DNA of 64,000 nucleotides from Cucumis sativus (Eukaryota; Streptophyta; Magnoliopsida; Cucurbitales; Cucurbitaceae), in the NCBI RefSeq assembly GCF_000004075.3, contig NC_026660.2, positions 26,539,498 through 26,603,497 on the forward strand, given 5' to 3'. A program made the position numbers and the translations under genes. A model generated the notes under the pieces. The model made no database searches. It worked only from the letters and a program-made list of their open reading frames with translations, and had not been told where the DNA came from. Positions 59,501 to 64,000 of this stretch are shown here, piece after piece (the stretch's first letter is position 1; every line of letters starts with the position of its first letter).

Positions 59501-60396
59501 CCTGAACAGCTCCAAAAACTCTTCGGAACAAAATAAATTTTAAAAGGAAGCATTAAAATTGAGAGATGGCTAACAACCAACATCAATGCAATTGATTTGA
59601 GATCAACGTAACTTCATCTAATCAAATTCTTTCATGATAAGTCGATTAAGGTTCCACCCCAAATCCAATCGGTTCCCGTAATCATAAAACGCCCAAATCA
59701 GACAGGATTGTCCCAAGTAAGAAGCCATTAAACACTAGATTCAATCCACAAATTGTAGTTCTCACAAGAACAATATTGGGGGAGGGGGGAAGAAATTGCA
59801 AATTATGACGCATTAAAATTTCAAGCAAAATTAACCAATTAAAGCATGGGAAATAGTTAAGCATAAGATAGAACCTTTCCGGAAGCCTTATTGGAGGAAA
59901 CATGACCCTCCCGCTGTTGAACCCCATCTTTTGAAGAATTTTCTAGTGTAAAATATACATCATCACCGTGAAGCTGCAAGTCTGCAAAACATAGCACCAA
60001 ACTCGATACTGAGGAAGTACAGTAACCATAAGAAAAACAATAATCGAATTCGAAATGAATCTCACAATTAGGACTGAGCTTCGAAATAGCAAGAGAAGAG
60101 GACGATAAGGGATTTCCAGTAGAATAAGAAGGTGAAGAAGGCGATGGAGTGGAACGGAGGAAGAGGGAGACGCTAGCTTTGTCGAAAAGAAGAGCTCGAG
60201 CCCTAAGTTGTAGCTGGATCTGAGCCCTAGATTTTGAATCGTCGGTTCGCATGAATGTATCCCATGTGGAAGTCGAAGCGAGAAAAGGCACAAAGATAGA
60301 GTAACTCAAATCCCCGAGCCAAGTCTGCCATACCCCAAGCGTATCGAGCTTTCGAGCTAGCTCATAGCCCCGACCATCGTCGCCGAGAAGAGCCAT
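56557..60396 (-). CDS. Nuclear-type protein with probable histone-fold (Bromo_TP/TAF-like) region and Gln-rich tail, 6 exons, 612 aa
   Basis: Exons from the start: 60396-60066, 59981-59875, 58939-58134, 57682-57556, 57109-56766 and 56680-56557, all phase-compatible. The start MALLGDDGRGYELARKL is preferred over an upstream in-frame Met at 60465 because the fold begins there. The N-terminal part (to about 146) carries WQTWLGD and many short hydrophobic blocks. LPETWYSQFIEKYR and MSSYLRLLEKHKKRR follow at about 175-230. The region VVARMLMSLGFEGATEVP through HICKLGSTLRVLADSYRKQ to LRMFLKTMGY (about 345-415) looks like a histone-fold helix set such as those of TAF-type transcription subunits. The C-terminus is Gln/Met-rich with a run of nine Gln (FQQQ..QFVLEKMRRRQ). 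This suggests a chromatin or general transcription cofactor; the name is not recognised and the histone-fold call is tentative. Confidence 0.7.
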
Positions 60397-61635
60397 ACAG
60401 TTATAGAAGAAACAGACGTCCCGGAAAAATGTAAGCCGTCCGTTCCCGGCGTCGCGGCAGCACAAAGTCTAAAACTATGTGTAGAGTTAAATTTTTTGTT
60501 AAATTAATAAAACTGTAGAAAATACCGTACTTTGTTACGAAAAATCCACAAAACGAGTTATATTTTTGTTAAATTATCAAAACTATAGAAAATGCCATAA
60601 TTTGTTACCAAAAAACCACAAATGACAAAACCAACCTTTCAAATTTTTTAGGTAAGAAGTGAGCTAAAGACGTTGTTAAGATATTAATTAATTTAATTAT
60701 TTCTATTTTCGAATTAATCTTTACTCTATCCCTCTCTTTCATAGCCCAGGTTGTGCATGATATCAAATCAATAACAAGAGACTGAAATTTTGAGGATTGT
60801 TCTTCTTCCATGATTCTAATTGTTCTTGATAAAATTGTCCATGAAAAATAATGAGAGAATATCATATTGCTGTCTATAGTAGTTCTATGTAATAGGTTTG
60901 AAAACACAAACAGTATATAATATTTCGTTAAGATTTAAACTGAAGGTGTGAAAGATTAATCACCATGATCAAATTGATATTTCTCCGTGGCAAGAAAAAA
61001 CGTAAGTATTTATCATTATTATTATTATTTTACAAAATTATTATTGTTATTATTTTTTAGAAAGATCCGAATTAAATATTTATTTGTTCGCAATAAATGA
61101 ATAATATTACGTCATATTAAATGATATGTTATCTAAAAAGTAATATTTTCTAAATGATAAACCGAAATTGGGAATCTTTTTCAAGCAAGAAACCCGACTT
61201 ATTTTATTGAGAAGTCTTCGCTCTTTTCCTTCACTCAACCGCCACGAAAAGGACAATTTCCCTTCTCCCCATATTATAATGGTGATTATGAGGATAGATT
61301 TCTTTTCATTCTCTTTTATTTTTTAAATAAATAGATGAGTCATGTCTTCAATTTAAAGTGTGAGTTTGTAATATTTTTATTTTTCCTTTTTTCTTTTTGA
61401 AGATGTGCATTTGTTGTAATGAAAACTAGGACTGGGGTCGTTCGAAATCTTCTTTAGACTTCTACCAATGAAATAAAAACATTTTGGCATATAAGGAGGG
61501 AGAGAAACGAATAACCAACGCATGCAAAAAAATGATAGCCAGTTGCCAACCGAAACAACGTCTCCTCCAAAGGCAAGGCCTCTGCGAATATAAAATAAAA
61601 AATCATGGCCGTCCTTGTCTCTTCAGATACAGAAC
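60397..61635. other. Divergent intergenic region and promoters of two genes
   Basis: Between the minus-strand histone-fold gene and the plus-strand kinase gene. It contains a 70-base tandem pair at 60491-60626, directly beside the minus-strand gene's 5' end, and AT-rich sequence. The open frame at 60605-60907 has no family similarity. Confidence 0.5.
60491..60626. repeat. Diverged 70-base tandem pair
   Basis: Units start at 60491 and 60561 and share TTTTTGTTAAATTA, AAACT-TAGAAAAT-CC, and TTTGTTAC-AAAA-CCACAAA. It sits in the likely promoter of the minus-strand histone-fold gene. Confidence 0.75.

Positions 61636-61636
<1 letters not shown>

Positions 61637-61679
<43 letters not shown>
61637..61679 (+). 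repeat. (GA)n microsatellite in the kinase-gene leader
   Basis: An uninterrupted dinucleotide run of about 20 units, some 220 bases before the start codon at 61900. It probably lies in the 5' UTR or core promoter. GA runs there are frequent in plants and can bind GAGA-type factors. Confidence 0.9.
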
Positions 61680-61681
<2 letters not shown>

Positions 61682-61899
61682 AATTTAAATGGAAATGGAA
61701 GAAGACGATGGGAAAAAGTCTTCGCCAGAAAATTGGATATCCAAAACCATCCTTCTATGAAGATTTCACTCTTAAACCTCCCAAAAAAGAAGAATAAACC
61801 CCCAAAAACCTTTCCAATTTCTGAATTTACCCATTAACGCCTTGAGGAAGTCATTGGCAACTCCTTCAATCACAACCCAACGCCAAAGTACCTTTGTCA

Positions 61900-64000
61900 A
61901 TGAACGCCAAACCAGATAAGGTTTTTGTCGCTATCGGGAACGATCTTCAAGATGGGTTCAAGACCTTGGGATGGACTCTAAGGAAATGGAAGTCTCACCC
62001 AATTTCAATAGTGATTCTCCATGTCTCCCACAACAATTCCATGGAATATGTTCACACTCCATGTGAATTCTGGCTTTTCTTCAATTTACTTTTCATAATT
62101 TGATTGCTTATTCCTTTTCCTAATCTTCGTTGGTTTTTTACTTCATTTCAGTTGGGAAGCTGCCTGTGAGTTCTGTAAGTGAGGAGAAAGTGGAAGTTCT
62201 AAGGAGATATGAGCAGGAAAAGATCAACAAGCTACTTTCTAAATATGTAGATTTCTGTGGCAAGGTTTGGCTTCTCTACCTTATTGTTTCTTGCAGGATT
62301 CTAGCATTTGCACCAAATATTTATCGTCTTGTGGCTTTAGGTAAGAGCAGAGATTCTCAAGGTTGAGAGATCTGATAAACCTGTTCATAAGCTCATTGTT
62401 GACTTAGTTTCAGAACTGGGAATAACCAATTTGGTCATTGGTTTCACATTCATGAAATCTTCATCTTGGTATGCAGAAACTTTCTGAGATTTGATGATAT
62501 TAGATAAGACTGCAGTTTCTACATTGAAGCATCTTGTCTCTGAATTGTTCTTTTGCAGGAAGCCAAAGAATGCTATTAGTGGTTCGTTTTACATTTATAG
62601 GAACAAGGCCCATTTTTGCGAGTTATATGTAATATGGGGAGGAAAACAGGTATTTCTCAGAGATGAAAGAATCATGGAAGATGATAGAGGTGTAAGGATC
62701 TCTAAAATCAGCACTAAGCATTCGTTAAGGGGCTGGCTGGGAAAGATGTTCATGGAAGACCCAACCTATTCCTCAGACAGGAATTTGAGTCTCTCATCTT
62801 CTTCACCACGTAATTCAAATTCGATGAGTTCTCGAAACTATTGGGACCATAATGTTCAAGAACTAGAGAACTACTATGAGGAATTGCTTTCATTAAATGT
62901 GCAGGAAGAAGAAGACTGTGAGCAGGATCAAGATGGTGTCCTTGAAAATTCATGTTCAACCCAGTTCAATATTCTGGATTATTTGGATTCAAACACGGTA
63001 AAAATTTTACTGTTCGATTGAGCAATAAATTAAATAATAGCTTTTCATCATCATTTTTACATTACAGTATTGGATTTATTGAGTTTTGGAGCCCCAAATC
63101 CACTTTGCTTTCTAGCAACACTGACAGTGATCTTCCCCTTCGATTGCCCTAGTGTTGGACCATTAGTCTATGATAGTAAAGGATGCTGCCATACTGAACC
63201 GTTTTTTACTTAGTTCCTAGAAATGTTTCTCCCATTTTGATCTGCACCAGTTATGTTACACAGTATACCAATTGCCTTACTGATGTTGACAGAATCCTGA
63301 GGAAAGAATTGAGCACCTGCGAACTAAAATTGAGGAAGCTCGCAAGAGCATCCAGTTGATGAGAGATGAAACAAAGGGTAGTTCTGAAAGGCAAGCAAAA
63401 GCAGAGTGGGCCATTAATTTGTGCAGTCAGCGGGTACTTAGCCTCTTTATTCACTCTGTTTTATTCCTTTTATATTGATTCTTGTAACCATCAAACCATT
63501 CATGATTTGCAGACTGACGAGCTTGAAGCTAAGATAAAAGAAGAGGTTACAATTAGGGAAGAGTTGCAAAAAGAATTGGGTTCGGCAAAAGAATACATCC
63601 TTGAAATAGTAGCCGAAATCAAGGAAAGCAAGATCAGATTAAGTTCACTTCTCGAACTCCAAGCTGAATTATCAAGCAAGCTACAAATTTCCACAGCAGA
63701 AAAATTGCGTTTAGAGGCTCAATTGGAGAAGACAGCAAAAACAAAAAAGGGGATGGAAAGAGAAATTGAGGAGCTGAGAAGACAAAGAGAGATTCTTCAC
63801 CGGAGAATTGAGTTCTGTAAAGACAAAGATGCCATTGGAATGGGCGAAAGGTCAACTGAAGTGTCTTGTAGTACAAGAGTGTACACGGTGGAAGAGATCA
63901 GCTTGGCCACAGATAACTTTTCAGAACAAATGAGACTGAGTTCCCGAGTGTATAGAGGACGTATCAACCATATGTCAGTAGCAATCCAGATGATCGCCTC
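61900..64000 (+). CDS. UspA / coiled-coil / protein kinase gene of the plant U-box kinase type, cut by the window end
   Basis: Exons: 61900-62062, 62152-62264, 62341-62468, 62559-62997, 63293-63433 and 63513 onward, all in phase (at least 490 residues, 3' part missing). The start MNAKPDKVFVAIGND is the first ATG of the frame. Residues about 8-150 form a universal-stress-protein-like domain (VFVAIGND, GWTLRKW, ISIVILHV, LVSELGITNLVIGF). A Ser-rich linker follows (SLSSSSPRNSNSMSS), then a long Glu/Lys-rich coiled coil (about 282-430). The entry to a kinase domain follows at about 452 (RVYTVEEISLATDNFSEQMRLSSRVYRG, with VAIQMI where the ATP-lysine strand is expected). In this family a U-box E3 domain usually follows the kinase, but it lies outside the window. 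The residue in the VAIK position is Gln (VAIQ), so catalytic competence is doubtful. Confidence 0.85.

Noticed and set aside
60397-60465. Longer N-terminus for the histone-fold protein (from 60465)
   Set aside because: The added 23 residues (MCCRDAGNG onward) are less convincing than the MALLGDDGRGYE start, and the region is probably leader.

Overview
This is a plant nuclear window: AT-rich, with many short exons, GT-AG introns, long intergenic spaces and plant-only gene families (Dof factor, FAR1-type domain, UGT91 glycosyltransferases, U-box kinase). The UGT91 sequences look most like cucurbit proteins from memory, so a Cucurbitaceae species is my best guess. That is an inference and no search was run. 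No complete retroelement, CRISPR array, rRNA or tRNA was recognised.

Layout. 0.7-4.0 kb, minus strand: an eight-exon Elongator subunit 4 gene. 8.2-9.1 kb, plus strand: a Dof zinc-finger transcription factor with a pyrimidine-rich leader. 14.3-23.4 kb, plus strand: a 19-exon gene that joins a FAR1/WRKY-GCM1 type DNA-binding domain, an ALDH6 (methylmalonate-semialdehyde dehydrogenase-like) domain and a long Ser-rich tail of degenerate repeats. 24.6-53.1 kb: a same-strand tandem array of UGT91 glycosyltransferase genes, with four intact copies (24.6, 31.2, 45.0 and 50.5 kb), two near-complete pseudogenes (35.6 and 41.9 kb) and three short relics (40.0, 48.5 and 52.9 kb). 56.6-60.4 kb, minus strand: a six-exon nuclear-type protein with a probable histone-fold region and a Gln-rich tail. 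61.9 kb to the window end, plus strand: a UspA/coiled-coil/kinase gene of the plant U-box kinase type, cut by the window edge.

How it was built. The 3' end of the ALDH6 fusion gene together with its neighbouring UGT was copied about 11 kb downstream. This left an ALDH6 fragment at 33.4-34.2 kb beside a second UGT copy with a 2-nt frameshift. Relics of the next stretch occur at 38.6-40.1 kb. A 2.7-kb foldback inverted repeat (26.44-29.14 kb) lies between the first two UGTs. Further UGT blocks with shared 5' and 3' flanks (41.4-43.9, 44.9-46.7, 48.5-49.2 and 50.4-52.4 kb) show repeated duplication and decay.

The most notable points are the FAR1-ALDH6-repeat fusion with an eroded cofactor site, the altered nucleotide-sugar motif shared by the intact UGTs, the separation of intact promoter from intact coding region between the two youngest UGT copies, and the foldback element. 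Exon borders were read by eye from splice signals, reading phase and remembered homologues.
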